DNA from: Euglena gracilis
Lineage: Eukaryota; Euglenida; Euglenophyceae; Euglenales
Direction of reading: 5' to 3'
Assembly: GCA_039621445.1 (NCBI GenBank)
Contig: CP154955.1
Coordinates: 1,752,558 to 1,816,557 of the forward strand
Length of the DNA stretch: 64,000 nucleotides
A program made the translations under genes and the position numbers. Shown one piece after another: positions 1 to 22,245 of the stretch (positions within the stretch are counted from its first letter, which is position 1; every line of letters starts with the position of its first letter). The notes under the pieces were generated by a model, which ran no database searches, was not told the DNA's origin, and saw nothing but the letters and a program-made list of their open reading frames with translations.

Positions 1-700
1 GGCCAGTTGGGCCAGTTTTGGCCATTTCGGGCCTGTTCGGGGCCCGAAACCGTAATTTGCCCGTATCTCGGGCTAGACGGGGAGTTGGAGCCCAAACCAG
101 GGGGTCAATCATTAGGTTTAGGGGGGGGTTTTGGCCGTTTTTTGGGGTTCCCGGGGTCTGGTTGTGCCATTTTGGGCCATTTTTGGGTATTCGGGGACCC
201 CTGATGGGGCGCGAGGGCGGCATGGCTGGGGGTCCAAAATTCGAAAATTTCAAAATATCCCGAAAACGCTGCGGAGTTGAGGAAAAGTGATGGCGACCTC
301 ATTTGACGACCTTGGAACGCCCTATCGATCGGTATGCGCGGTTTGGGACAACTCCTCGCCTAGCCCGAGATATGGCCGTTTTGGGGGTTTTGGGCCAGTT
401 TTGCCAGTTCTGGCCCGTTCGGGGCCCGAAACCGTAAATTGGCCGTATCTCGGGCTAGACGAGGAGTTGGGACCCAAACCAGGGGGTCAATCATTAGGTT
501 TAGGGGGGCTGTTTGACCGTTTTTTGGGGTTCCCAGGGCCTGGTTGTGCGATTTTGGGCCAGTTTTGGGTATTCGGGGACCCCCAAGGGGAGGCTGGGCG
601 AGGGGGGGGGGGTCGGGTGGCAGGTCGGGACCCAAAATTTTGAAAAAAAATTTTTCGCTCAAAAACACTTTTTTTCACTTCAGACCATCAAAAAAAGTGT
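1..700 (+). repeat. CGTATCTCGGGCTAG-type repeat, two direct units
   Basis: About 20-208 and 391-580 are near-identical direct repeats sharing GCCCGAAACCGTAA, CGTATCTCGGGCTAGACG and CAATCATTAGGTTTAGG. Related pieces lie at 1720-1970 and, reversed, at 26390-26830. Confidence 0.7.
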
Positions 701-799
701 TTTTGAGCGAAAAAAATTTTTCCGACCCGGACCCCCCCCCCCATGCCCCCCGTGGCTGGGGCCCGCCCACTGGCCGGTGGACTTAGCAATTTTTGGGTC

Positions 800-1340
800 A
801 AAAAGTCGAAAAAATTCCAAAAAATTTTTTTTGCCCAAAAGCATGATTTTTGACCTCCCGGACCCGAAAAAAAGTGTTTTCGAGCCAAAAATGAGCGTTT
901 TTCGACCCGCCGGCGCCCTGTTTTGGGCCGCCGACCCATTGACTTTGGGTCAAAACCGGGTCAAAAAATTCGAAAAAAGTCGAAAAAAATCGAAAATTTT
1001 TTTTGCCCCAAAACGATGTTTTTTGGCCTCCCGGACCCGGAAAGCCTGTGTTTGAGCCGAAAATGAGCGTTTTTCGACCCGCCAGGGCCCCGTTTTGGGC
1101 CACCAACCCATGACTTTGGGTCAAAACCGGTCAAAAAAGTCGAAAAAAATCGAAAAAAATTTTTGGCCTCCCGGATGTTTTTTGGCCTCCCGGACCCGGA
1201 AAAAGTGTTTTTGAGCCGAAAACGAGCGTTTTTCCCGGGCCGGGCCGGGGTGGTCTGCCAAAGAGCTCAGCTCTACGTCACACCCTGGTCGCTGAGCTCT
1301 TATCTCTTTAGAGTAAGAGCGAAGCTTACCACCCCCCCGA

Positions 1341-1389
<49 letters not shown>

Positions 1390-2640
1390 CCCCCCGCCCC
1401 CCCCCTGAGTAGGCTCGGGCACCCGAGGATTATCGATGTGACCTGATTTCGGGACCCGAAAGGTTAATAGCCTATAGGTTAGGAGACGGTCCCTAGTTTG
1501 TCCAGAGCCCTCACTTTGCCCGCAACTCCGCGCCAGGCCGGAGATCTGGCCCGAGCAAAAAAGTTGCGTACCGTTTTTTTTCCAAAGAAATTTTGTTGGA
1601 CCGGCAACAGGGGTCATTTTGGGGGTCAAAAAATCGAAAAATTCAAAATATCTCGAAAACGCCGGGGAGTTGAAAAAAACTAAAGAGTACCTCATTCCAC
1701 AACTTTGGGACGCCCTTTCCACCGGTATGCGCGGTTTGGGCCAACTCCCCGCCTAGCCCGAGATACGGCCGTTTTGTGGTTTTGCCAGCGGGGGGGCTCT
1801 GCCAAAAAGGGGTCATTTTGGGGTCAAAAAATCGAAAAATTCAAAATATCTCGAAAACGCCGGGGAGTTGAGAAAAACTAAAGAGTACCTCATTTCACAA
1901 CTTTGGGACGCCCTATCCACCGGTATGCGCAGTTTGGGCCAACTCCCCGCCTGGCCCGAGATACGGCCGTTTTTCGGTCCAAATGGCCGTTTTGTGCACT
2001 TTTCCCACTGTCCGACTTAGCCGTTTTCGGGCCAAAAAGTCGAAAAAAATCGAAAAAATTTTTTTCGCCCAAAACCATGTTTTTGGGCCTCCCGGACCCG
2101 GAAAAACTGTTTTTGAGCTGAAAATGAGCGTTTTTCGACCCGCCAGCGCCCCGTTTTGAGCCGCCGACCCATTGACTTTGGGTCAAAACTGGGTCAAAAA
2201 AGTCGAAAAAAATCGAAAAAAATTTTTTCGCCCAAAACCATGTTTTTTGGCCTCCCGGACCCGGAAAAAGTGTTTTTGATCCGAAAATGACCGTTTTTCG
2301 ACCCGCCAGGGCCCCGTTTTGGTTCGCAAACCCATTGACTTTGGGTCAAAACCGGGTCAAAAAAGTCGAAAAAAATCGGAAAATTTTTTTCGCCCAAAAC
2401 CATGTTTTTTTGGCCTCCCGGACCCGGAAAAAGTGTTTTTGAGCTGAAAATGAGAATTTTTCGACCCGCCAGGGCCCCGTTTTGGTTGGCCAACCCATTG
2501 ACTTTGGGTCAAAATCGGTCAAAAAAGTCGAAAAAATTGGAAAAAAAATTTTTCTCCCAAAACAATGTTTTAAGGCCTCCCTGACCCAGAAAACATGTTT
2601 TTGGGCCAAAAATGAGCGTTTTTCGCAGGCCGGGCCGGAG
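800..2640 (+). repeat. Satellite monomers of about 160-172 bp
   Basis: Monomers contain GTCAAAAACGTCGA-like, CCTCCCGGACCCGGAAA and GAGCGTTTTTCGACCCGCC blocks. The CCTCCCGGACCC block recurs near 854, 1026, 1185, 2090, 2251, 2417 and 2577. Two blocks of monomers flank the 1257-1970 segment. Confidence 0.8.
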
Positions 2641-2740
2641 TGGTCCCCCAAAGAGCTCAGCTCTACGTCACACCCTGGTCAATGAAGGGGTGGGTGCGCG
2701 CTTATTAAGAGCTCAGCACTATTCAAAACCTGGTCCCGAC
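1257..2740 (+). repeat. Dispersed repeat, copy 1
   Basis: Order: AGAGCTCAGCTCTACGTCACAC / CTTAGAGTAAGAGCGAAGC block, C run, CGAGATACGGCCG block, satellite monomers, second AGAGCTCAGCTC block ending GCACTATTCAAAACCTGGT. The same order is found reversed at 24030-27050. Confidence 0.65.
1340..1406 (+). repeat. Long C homopolymer-like run
   Basis: About 60 bases that are almost all C. It follows AAGCTTACCACC, and the same junction occurs reversed with a G run at 26945-27005. Confidence 0.85.
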
Positions 2741-3504
2741 CACCCCCCCCCTGGGGGGGTAAGGTGGTAGGGGGGGGGGGTCCGGACCACCCCCCCCCCC
2801 TAGATGTTGGGAGGGGGGGTCCGGCCCCCCCCACCCCCCCTCCTTGACAGGTGCCAAAAATAGCAGAAAATTTTCTTCCGGCGCGCAGCGCCGGAAAATG
2901 AGCAAAAAAAACACCCCTTTTGCTGAATTTTGGCCATATTGCCCATTTTTTGATGTGTTGGTGTTTTCCCCCAAAAACATGTTCAAAAAAATTCAAAAAA
3001 TGAGCATTTTTGGATCGATTTTCAAAGAAAAATCAGGGGTTTTTGACCGATTCCGACCCGACTTCCGGCCCTTTGCCCGTCCATGAAATCGAAAAAATTT
3101 CGGCCCCCCCTCAGTTTCGAGGTAGGAGGGGGGGTCCGACCCCCCCCCCCTCAAGGCTTCCCATCCATCCCTGCGGCCGGCGTGCCACGGTTGGGGTTGG
3201 GGGGGGGGGGGGCAGGTACCTGACTCCCATTTCCCAATCAGTGAGCGTGCCGGGGTCGGCGCAAATCATCAAACAGTGCCGGGGAGACGTTTGAGCCATT
3301 TCGTAACTGAGGGCAAGGCCATGGCTGTCGGGTCGCCCTTCCGCTGGTTGAAAAGCAATCTGCTGGCCGGTTGAACACCCTCTCAAATAAACGGAGCCCC
3401 CAAAAGCTGGCTGGTCAGAGACTCCCACCCCATGACCACGTCCCATGCTCAGAAGATCCTGGCCCCTCCAAAAAAAAAAGCCTTTTAAATGCCGCACTTC
3501 AAAC

Positions 3505-3705
3505 TGCAATACCCCCCCCTAAATGACCCTATTAATGTTGCTTCAGGACCCCCCAAAGGGTCATCTAGGGGGGGGGGTCATTTAGGGGGGGGGATACTTT
3601 CCCCACTTGAAAAATTGCTCTGCTCTATGACCCCCCCCTAGATGACCCCCCCAGGGGGGTCATCTAGGGGGGGGGGGTCATTTAGGGGGGGGGGGGTAAT
3701 CCAAG
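3505..3705. repeat. C/G-tract inverted repeats (TAAATGACC / GGTCATTTA)
   Basis: Two hairpin units with arms such as CCCCCTAGATGACCCCCC and GGGGGGTCATCTAGGGGG, each followed by GTCATTTAGGGGG. Confidence 0.75.
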
Positions 3706-4009
3706 TCAGCAGCAAAGAAAAAGAGCAATCAGGGTTCAATAATAAGGTGTCGCTTAAGCAGAGGGACCATTCACTTTCTGGTCCATGGCTTGCACCACCT
3801 CAGGCCTGCTGAACTCCAGCAAGCTGAAATTTTTCTGATCGTATCCCATGGACCCGCAGGTGATCCAAAGATCCGAAGGTAGAACAGCATCACAGAAACC
3901 CAGCCGGAACACCACATTGACAACGTCTTGGAGCAACGGAAATAAACCACCTTTCAATTCAGCCCGTCATAGGTTGGCTGGAAGGCAAAGCAAAGGGGGC
4001 AAATCATAC

Positions 4010-6277
<2,268 letters not shown>

Positions 6278-6300
6278 TGATTGATGACAGCTGTGAAATT
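6278..6300 (-). promoter_or_regulatory. CP1 acceptor AG upstream of ATG (putative trans-splice site)
   Basis: TTTCACAG ends at 6291, leaving a 13-nt leader before ATG. A pyrimidine-AG at a similar short distance precedes all four starts, which fits spliced-leader addition. A 5'-UTR intron acceptor is the alternative. Confidence 0.5.
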
Positions 6301-6639
6301 CAGTAAAGCAGAAATAGCGATGTGGAAGCAAATAAAAAAAAGATCCAAAATTTTAATTGGATCTTTAATCCAATTAAAATTGGATTAAAGATTTAATTTA
6401 ATCTTAAATCAAACTAAGAACCAAAATGATCCACACACCACCTGGGAGTTGTTGGTGAAGTCTGACCCTGGAAATGGGAGATTATTTATTACTGCTTTTA
6501 ACACCCTGGTCATCGGAGGTGCATTGTGCATTTGATGCTTCCAAACAGGCGTGCACGCGCATATGGCTTGGCTGGGGTACTGGAGGTACTGGGGTACTGG
6601 AGTACTCACCACTAGCCCATGCTATTAACCAGGAGGCTT

Positions 6640-7055
6640 TTTCTTAAGGACCACTGGCTAGCCATTCTGCCAGAAAATGGGAAAAAGCCACCTGCTAGAC
6701 CCCCTTTCCCACACCCGGGGGGGGGGGGGGGTCCAGGGTTCCCCTTTAACTGGAAAATTTCCTAAGGCGCTGCGCACCAAGGGAATGAGGATGAGGTTTT
6801 TAATGCTTTTTTGGCTGATTCTGTTCCAAAAAAAATAAGATACAAAAGGGGTATTTTGGCAAGTTTTGGGGTGCAAAATTTTTTCGCACTTTGTGCCCTC
6901 ACTGGTAAAAAAAAAACATCCTTATCCTGAATCCGACCCCGCACCACGGTACGTCTACAAGGATTTCCACTAACCATGTTTGCACTAGCTGCAGTCGAGC
7001 CCCCTGGGGGGGGGGGTACTGCAAACCCATAACCAAAAGCCTGTGCACCGCTGGA
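6640..7055 (+). repeat. CTAGCTAG-type dispersed element, copy 1
   Basis: Shares four ordered blocks with 48975-49330: GGACCACT..CT.GCCATT, GCTAGACCCCCT, a GGCGCTGCGCA hairpin, and AGCTGCAGTC.AGC...GGTACTGC.AACCC. Confidence 0.7.
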
Positions 7056-8799
7056 GATACTGAAATCCGTGCTGTGGCCCGGAACCCGCCTCTCCTCTAG
7101 AAAATGATAGGGGTATTCAAAGAAAAATGGAAAGGTCTGGTTTAAAAAAAAAAGCTATCTGTGTTCGAAAAAACACCACGAAAAAAGTCTTAAAAAAAAC
7201 AACAAAAATAATCAACAACAAACATGAATTTGTAATAAACAATTCAACATTTTTTTGCAAAAAAAATGAAAATAAACAATAAAAAATGCATGAAAAAGGT
7301 TTGTGTTCCCCTACCTTAATTCAGCTCATCAGAATAATGCGAATGATGTAATTGTTTAGCGTCTTGGTCTCCGTGAGGACGAGGAAAACTAACTATGTAA
7401 CTGTTGGGAAATATTGAAAAATTGAAAGCTCCCTGCTGTTACACTGAACCAGTTGGGTGAACAGGTGTCTGGAGAGGACCAAAGAGCGGCAGCACAGGAA
7501 CGGAAAGAAGGACCGTTGCATCCTTTACCGCATCCGAGGGTTCAAAAGGCGACCGTAAACGAGCCGTAACTGCAGGGGACGCCTTGGGCATGTGCTGCAA
7601 TCATGGATTCCACTGCATCAGATTTCTGCGGAGCATGTGGATGGCAAGGCCAAAAGGGGGGACGCACACCTCTTAGCCTGACAACCACGTACCACAACAG
7701 GCCCACTGAAAATAAATATAACCCTCTCTGGAGGTGTGGGCCACTCGACCACTGTGGTGTGCGTCCCTCCCTTCTCCGAATTTGTGGGGGCAGCTTGCAA
7801 CGGATACACAAAATACCGAAAGGGAATATTTCTGATGGGGAACAAAAGCTAATGTGAGAAATACTGTTGGGAAAAATATTGCATGAATCCTTGAAATTCT
7901 GAATGAAAACCCATCAGAAAAAAATCCATCAGAATGCACATGCAAACCCGAGGTTTTCCTCAATCCAACATTCAAAAATGGCGAAATTTTAAATTGCAGT
8001 TACTGAATAAAGCAAGAGATCACATTCTTTCATTTTTGGATAGTAAATGCACCATCTAACATGTGATTTGGAACGAAAATACATTCCAAGAACCGGCGCA
8101 TGTTTGGAGTTCACTAGAGGAAATTGGATTTTCCGTAAATATGCCGAGAAAAATTCTGGATGGATCCTTAAAACGACAGGAAAAATCCTGGACAAAATTT
8201 CGTCCAGAATTTATTCCACACCAATTTTTCCCGTTCCAGTTTTCCCCGCTCCGATACGTGTGTTGCACCAATTAGCCACCCGCAGTACCTGACCGGCCGT
8301 GGGATTCCGGTGGCAGCACGCCCAACTGCAACAACATCGATGGCAACAGGAAGGGGCAGGGCTGCCGAAGGCATAGCGACCGATGCGACCGCCTCCGCTG
8401 GCCGGGGGGACCAGCGGCGTAGAGGCCCGGCCCCGGAAAAGCGGCGCAGTGCACCCCATTGGGGAACAGTGGGCTTCCAGGGGTCGCCACCTGTTGCGTA
8501 CACATGCAAGGGACGGGGCCACCGTTCCACAAAAGGAGTGCGGTTGGTTTTGCAATGAACCCTCAACCCCAACGGTGAGTTACTTTCAATTTAACTTTCA
8601 AAATTTAAAACCCTCATTTTTGACAGTTTTTTTTTGTTAAAAAAATGCCAATTTGGGGGGGGTAATGAAATTGCACAGTATTGAAAATTGGTTGTTGCCA
8701 AGACTGGGGTGACCGAATGCGTGGATACAAACTCCCCAATTATCTAACTTTATATGTAAAACATGTTATACACTTAGTTCAAAAAATCATGAGCCAAGC

Positions 8800-9140
8800 T
8801 GGTTCAAAAAGTCAATTACTCCTAAAAAAAATTTGAAAAAAAACAGGTTCTCTTCCTTGCCAGAGGGAGGGGGGTCATTCCAATTTTCGAAAAACCAGTC
8901 AGTCACTTTTTTTTTGGCAAACCTGTCAGTCAATACCCCCCAGGGGGGGGGGTGGTCGACCACTCTGGAATCCAAAGAAAATTTGACCAAAAAAACATGA
9001 AAAAAAGGTCGGGAAAAAAATCCTTCGGCGCTAGGTCACATTAGTGGTTTTTTGCTGACCCCCCCAGGGGGGGGGGGTCCGGTCAGTCAGTCACTCCGAA
9101 AAAAAACCAGTCACCCACCCCCCCCCCCGGGGGGAAGCAA
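8800..9140 (+). mobile_element. GTCAGTCACT family, copy 1
   Basis: CAGTCAGTCACTTTTTTT, CACTCTGGAATCCAAAG.AAATTTGACC, GGTCACATTAGTGGTTTTTT, CCAGTCACCCACC blocks with C/G runs between. Full-length relatives at 23200-23480, 59105-59400 and 62120-62425. Confidence 0.65.
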
Positions 9141-10233
9141 TTGTCTGTGCTAGACCGTCTGTGCTAGACATAGGCAGTGGGTTGGAGTGGTGGAGGAGGT
9201 ACCTGGATGCTCTGTGTGTGCCACCCTGCAGACTGCGCCCCCTGCACTGGTTCGCTGTGGGGCCCGTGAGCTCCTTTTGTACCTATTCTACCCCCCCCCG
9301 CATTTTACCCACCTCCCTGTCCAGTACACAGCACTCCCCCTTAGGCCGAGATTTCTTTGTGTCAGGATTTTTTTCATTCACAATAGCTCCAAAATTGCGA
9401 GCAGTATTTTGACTGGACAGTGTGAAAAAGCAGTTTGAAAAAATGTAAATTGGCTATTCTACTATTTGTGTTGCCCCCTGTTGGAACACCCACATAACCG
9501 TACGTCAAACCAAAATCCTGACAGGCGACTGCAGCGTTTCAACCAATACCGCACACCCTGTAACGCAGCCCTGGGTCCCCAAAGCCTTCGTTGAAGAGGT
9601 GGGATCCTCGCTGTCTGCCAATGAAGTGCCTGGGCGGGGCTCCAGCTCCACTGCGGTGGCCCCCGAAGGAATCAGACAGACACGCGACAGGCAATGACGG
9701 CGGGACGTATGCCACGGGCCGTCGGGGTCAAATGTACACCGGGCAGTGGACGTGCGGCCACGTGCCCACGGAAGAGGCGGCGGATGGCCGGGTAATGTTG
9801 AGGAGCCACTTGGGCGACACATCCTTCGCAAAACTGGGAATGCAGAGGTGTAAATCTGGGCGAGCTCCGAGCCGCCCGTCTCGGGAAAACAAAAAGACGA
9901 AAAATCTTGAAAGTCGACCTGCCGGCTCACACACCCATAACCCTGCCAACCGGGAACACCAGAGGTATGCCAAGAGAGAAGTATTAAAAACCATTTCAAA
10001 CAAAATGCCAGACAATGCTGGCATCTATTGCTTTTGCATGAATCGGCCATTACAATTGGCATTGGACACTTCTAAAAGGTTGGGGACTAATGAAATTTAC
10101 CGCCAATGGAGACCAAACCCACCAGAAATTCCCAACAGAACCCAGTACATTACTAAAGAATAATTATAGAGCCCGACGAACGGGGGCAGAAAGGAGGTTC
10201 TTGCCCCCGGGACAGGCGGGAATGGCCGCGGAT

Positions 10234-17843
<7,610 letters not shown>

Positions 17844-17860
17844 CGGAAAGGGCTGCGAGG
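17844..17860 (-). promoter_or_regulatory. CP2 acceptor AG upstream of ATG (putative trans-splice site)
   Basis: CTGCCTCGCAG ends at 17853, nine nt before ATG. Confidence 0.5.
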
Positions 17861-19320
17861 CAGGCAGTCGACGGCAAACAGGGGGGTGACGAACGGGAAC
17901 AGAAAACTTCCCGTCCCCGCACAAACCATGAAAAAATCTCAGGGGAAAATGGTAGAAGAAAACCGGGTCGACTTCGGGGAATTCGGTGATTTGCGGCATC
18001 CTTGGACCATCGCCCATACACGCAAAAGTCAAAAAAATGCGTGTTTTTTTCCCCCCATTTTTGACCCCATTCGTTGGCCGTCCCTTAGGCCCCAGTGAGG
18101 TCCTTAAGGGAAAAAAAACACCCGTCTTAATGGACTGCCCTGACGGCAAAAGGAGAAGCGCAGAAGACAGCGTGTCGTCAGAACCGGCAGGGGGAGACCC
18201 ATGGGTGCCTTGAGGGGGCGTCTGGACCCCCCGCCAACACGGATGGGGGGATCGATCCCTCCCTCCTACAAAACTGAAGGGGGCCGGGAAATTTTTCGAT
18301 TTTATGGAACGGCAAAGGGCTGGATACCACACCAAAACTATTGAAAAATTCCTATTTCTCCTTTCAAAATAAGTTCAAGGTGCTTTAAAAAAATGAACAC
18401 TTTCATGTGGAAAGAACCAAAGCATCAAAAATGTGCAATATGCTGAAAAGTGAGGGAAAAGGGCAACGTCTGGACATTTTGGTTCATTTTGTATAAAAAT
18501 TTCCCATTCTTTTTGTGACAATCATCCTTGCATTACAGGGGAAACAAATTGGGAAGCATAATGCATCCCCGCCCCAAAAAAACACAAAACTTTGCAGGCC
18601 TTTGTGGGAGAACACAGGATTATGCGGTTTCGCACCCCTCCTGCTTGAAGGCACGCGAAGGCCAAAAAAACGCCGGCGTTGAATGACGTCGGTTGCAATA
18701 TGGGACACATTGCGCTTGACGCTGAAGTTGAGGTTCAAGGGCTGCCGAAGGCAGAAGCGGGGTGGTTGGAGCCGGCCCAGCCGGTCCCCACCGCCGCCAC
18801 AGTGGGGTGGGGTGGGACAGCTGTGACGCTCATCCTGCTCCTGGAAAAAAAAACCCTGGCTTCCCCTTCCGACGTGCCAACGTCCAGCCAATATGAAGTT
18901 GCCGGGGGGGGAGGGGTCAGTCGAATAGCAACAATAAATCAGAAGAACCAACACTCACCTTCTTGATGTTGTTGGTCCTGTTTGGCCCACATGAATGGCT
19001 TGCACCAAACTGTGGAGCTGTGGCATGGCTCGCTCAGGAGAGAGGATCAATCACTTCTGGCTAAAAAAAAAAAAGCTTTTAGTCATGATTCCTTCAAATA
19101 AAACCTGGAAAATCATGGCAAAAGTTTCCTTGACCGAGCAAATCTCAACAAAGACAAGCCAATCTGGGGCAAAAAAAATGCTTTCTGGCATCGTTCAACA
19201 CAACCTTTCCACCGAAACTCAAAAAACAAGTGGGTTTTTCGACTTCATGGATTTTGGCCCGTTCGATGCCCAGACAACCCTTGGGCACCTTCGGCGAGCA
19301 TAAATATAAAAAGTTATATA

Positions 19321-19324
<4 letters not shown>

Positions 19325-19352
<28 letters not shown>
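19325..19352 (+). repeat. TG dinucleotide microsatellite
   Basis: About 14 TG units after TATATACA. Confidence 0.9.
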
Positions 19353-19356
<4 letters not shown>

Positions 19357-20059
19357 AATTAATGCCCTTAAAGACCTTGAAAATGCCTTTGGACACCCTT
19401 AAACGTTATGAAAAAGTTTGCCTTAAAAATAATTCTGGTGCCTGGGTGCGCTGCCCAAGAGGCAACTTGGGGGGGGGGGGCAGTTTCACCCAAAAGGCTC
19501 AAAGTCATGGTAATAATCTCGGAGGGATTTACGTCTGCGCATCACTTTGTTGTGGAAACCACAAGTCGCCCGAGAAACTGTATCAAATCACAGCACGACA
19601 AACCGCTCCCATCCACACAATGCGAGCGTCCACCTGGGGGTCGGATACAGACGGCGGCGTACAGACCGCAGCCAGGCGGTGCATATTGGACGCCCCAATG
19701 CCCAGAACGCAACCCAATCGCCTGGCACGGACTTTCCATTCAAGCTGGTCCATGGGGGGGGAAGTCTCCAAATAAATTTGGAGAAAAAGCAGGCCCAGCT
19801 GCACATTTTGGCACGGCCTCGCCCTTGACCTGAAGGGCGCTGAACAGAAAACGCTGGCGATGCCGGGGCGTGGTCCTTGGCGGCAACAAGTGGCTCCGCC
19901 GGGGTTCGATATAAAAGCCAGGGGGAGGGATCGGAGGGATCGGTTTGGGAGGGGGTGCTGGGGGGCGGGGGGGGGGGACATCCCCTAAACAGTGGCAGCG
20001 CCTGGGTGACCGATGTTTGGCGAGGGGCGAAATTTTCATCCCCCTCCCCGAAAAAAACG

Positions 20060-20158
20060 TCCAGTAAACCCCCCCAAATATAAAACCCCCCGGTTTTATA
20101 TTTGGGCAGAAATTTCAAGACCCCGAGGGGGGGGGTTATATTTGGGGGGGGGGGGGTA
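20060..20158. repeat. AAATATAAA C/G-tract inverted repeat
   Basis: CCCCCCAAATATAAAACCCC faces TTTTATATTTGGGC, then GGGGTTATATTTGGGGG. Same family at 39775-39900, 40035-40140 and 40365-40460. Confidence 0.7.
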
Positions 20159-22245
20159 CGCCATTCTGGGCACGTTTTAGGCAAAAGCTTTTCAAAAATA
20201 CAAAAAAAATCGGCGCAAAATTTTGGAAAAAAGGTTTGACCTTTTGGTGGACCCCCCCCAGTCCAGGACGGGGGGGGAACCCCCTCAATTAAACCCTGTA
20301 CACCCTCCTTATATCGTTATATTGACCCCCGCTGCCAATACGCATGGCCATTCTGGCTGGTTGATGTCGCGCAAGCCCTCAAGGTGCGATCCTGATAGAA
20401 ATTCTGCTGCAACAGATGTGTCACGTTGGGGTACTCTGAGTGGCAGACTCAGCCACGGATACCGGTTCGCCGCCAAGAACGACCATCACAGAATTCCAAC
20501 CCCTCCAGCCCAGCAGCTGGCAGCGAGGGGAACGAAAGCGCTCAGAAGACAGCCTGGCTGCAGGATAGGCACGTTGGAAATCAACGTGCTGTCCGTGGCT
20601 TGGGGCCTAGCGAGCGAGGGTGCGGAAACACAAGAGGTGGAGTACAATACAGAACAGAGCGGGAAAGGGCTGCTCTTTAAAGAGATGGTCGGGCCTGCGC
20701 CGACATGATGCCTCGCGTAACCCACACCTGTCACCAGACCTGCACGTATGTATGCCAACTCGTGCACACACATAACACACATGGCAACAAACGAGGGGAG
20801 GAAACGAAGGTGGGGCTGTTCTACAGCCAGCTGAAGGAATACGTTAAGTGGTCCAGCACTTTTTTGTTTTTGAATCAGGCGTCGGGTTTGGGTTGGTATC
20901 CAGAAATTGTATTCAGCAAAGCATTCAAATAAAAATCAACATTCTACGCATGCTTCAGGTTTGGAATGCAGACCCAGACTGGTGCTGGTGTCGCAGGAAG
21001 GGGGTGGGTCTGGACTGAAACAAGCAAGTAAAAAAAAAACAGGATCTGCATTCCCCAGTTCCATGCAGCTCCACCAGAGCTGTGTGGGAAAGCCTGGTTG
21101 GGTGACTCCCCACCACCCACCCACAGTGTCGCCCAGAACAATCCCTTCGACACCAAAGGGGCAAAAGGAAAAAAATAGACACAAAAAATTGATGAACGGG
21201 AAGGGGTGGGGAGGTGTGCGGACCCCCCCCCCACTGACCCGGAGGGGAGTGGGAAGGGGGGGGGGGCGTTCTCCCCAGAAAACCACATAGGGAGTCCGGG
21301 TTGCCCACCCCTCTTTACTGACTACAAACCAACCCAGGGGATGTGGGTGTTAAATTGGTTCTAGCCCAGCAACCGCGCCTCAAAATGTGCAAAAAAATGC
21401 GAAAAAAACATATACAAATGCAAGTTCTGTGGTGGATCGTGTACATCGCACACGCAGGTGGATCAATGCCTCTCTACGCCGTGTCTCCTCCAAGGACAAC
21501 GCTTCCCCCACCTCCGTCTGTGATAGGTGTCCAGTATCATCACCAAGGCCGACCCCCCCGTCCTGGACGGCTGACAACCTTCGGAGGGTCGTTAGAGAGA
21601 TGTGTACTGCCAGGACACCCTCCTCGGGGCTGGCCCCGTGAAAAGCAAGGGGCTGTGGGGCACCCTTGTCGCAGCCACAAAAACAGAGAGCGTCATCCGA
21701 AAAGGACGTCAGCGTGACGCCCGCCCCTCCGCGAAGCGCAGGGAGGCGGGTCGCCGGGGGCGGTCAGGGCCGGGCCGGTCACACGGCGCTGACCGCGTGG
21801 GGCCAGGCGGCCGTCTGCTTCCGACGCGGCAGAAATGGGGTTCGTGGCACGGTTTGGGCCGGTTTTGTTCCCAAAAAAACCCAAAAAAAAGGGCATTTTG
21901 GCAGGTTATGATGCAAAAAGTCTGGTGGTTTGTGTAGGTAACTGAAATAAATTAACAATTAGCCGGGGCTCCTAAACCCGAGCCCCCTCCACTTACCACC
22001 CCCCCCCCCTGAAACCCCCCCAGACCGACCAAACGAACCTTGACTTATAACCCCCCCCCCCGGGAAGAAAAATGAAAGACGCCGGGGACGATTTTCTCGG
22101 CCACAAAACCTCCGAAAGCTGATTTTGGTAATTGCATGTAACTAAAAAACATGCAATTTTCGACAGGTTTTGCAAAATTTGCCAATTTGGGGGTGTTGGG
22201 GATCATTTTTGTGGGCGGCTTTTCACCAACAACTCCATGACTATA

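Larger units (their letters stand above)
1..4009. other. Repeat-rich segment left of CP1, no exon found
   Basis: Holds the CGTATCTCGGGCTAG repeat, 165-bp satellite monomers, a long C run and C/G-tract hairpins. CP1 exons 6-8 are not here. The minus-strand open stretches at 3111-3509 and 3754-3957 show no family resemblance. Confidence 0.6.
6291..10233. other. CP2-CP1 intergenic region
   Basis: No exon supported. Contains the CTAGCTAG-type element (6640-7055), a GC-rich patch at 8270-8570 with no recognisable protein, a GTCAGTCACT element (8800-9140), and a GC-rich patch at 9560-9900 open on both strands. Any CP1 promoter must lie here. Confidence 0.5.

Noticed and set aside
3754-3957. Minus-strand open frame as a possible CP1 exon
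   Set aside because: It contains none of the expected [14 protein letters not shown] or VKNSWG motifs and lacks clear splice borders.
9505-10062. Long open frames on both strands next to CP2
   Set aside because: The frames overlap in antisense, show no family resemblance, and the region adjoins a suspected assembly artefact.
21170-21190. AAAAAAATAGACAC as a spliced-leader RNA gene remnant
   Set aside because: It resembles only part of a leader-like sequence, and no following donor or RNA structure is visible.
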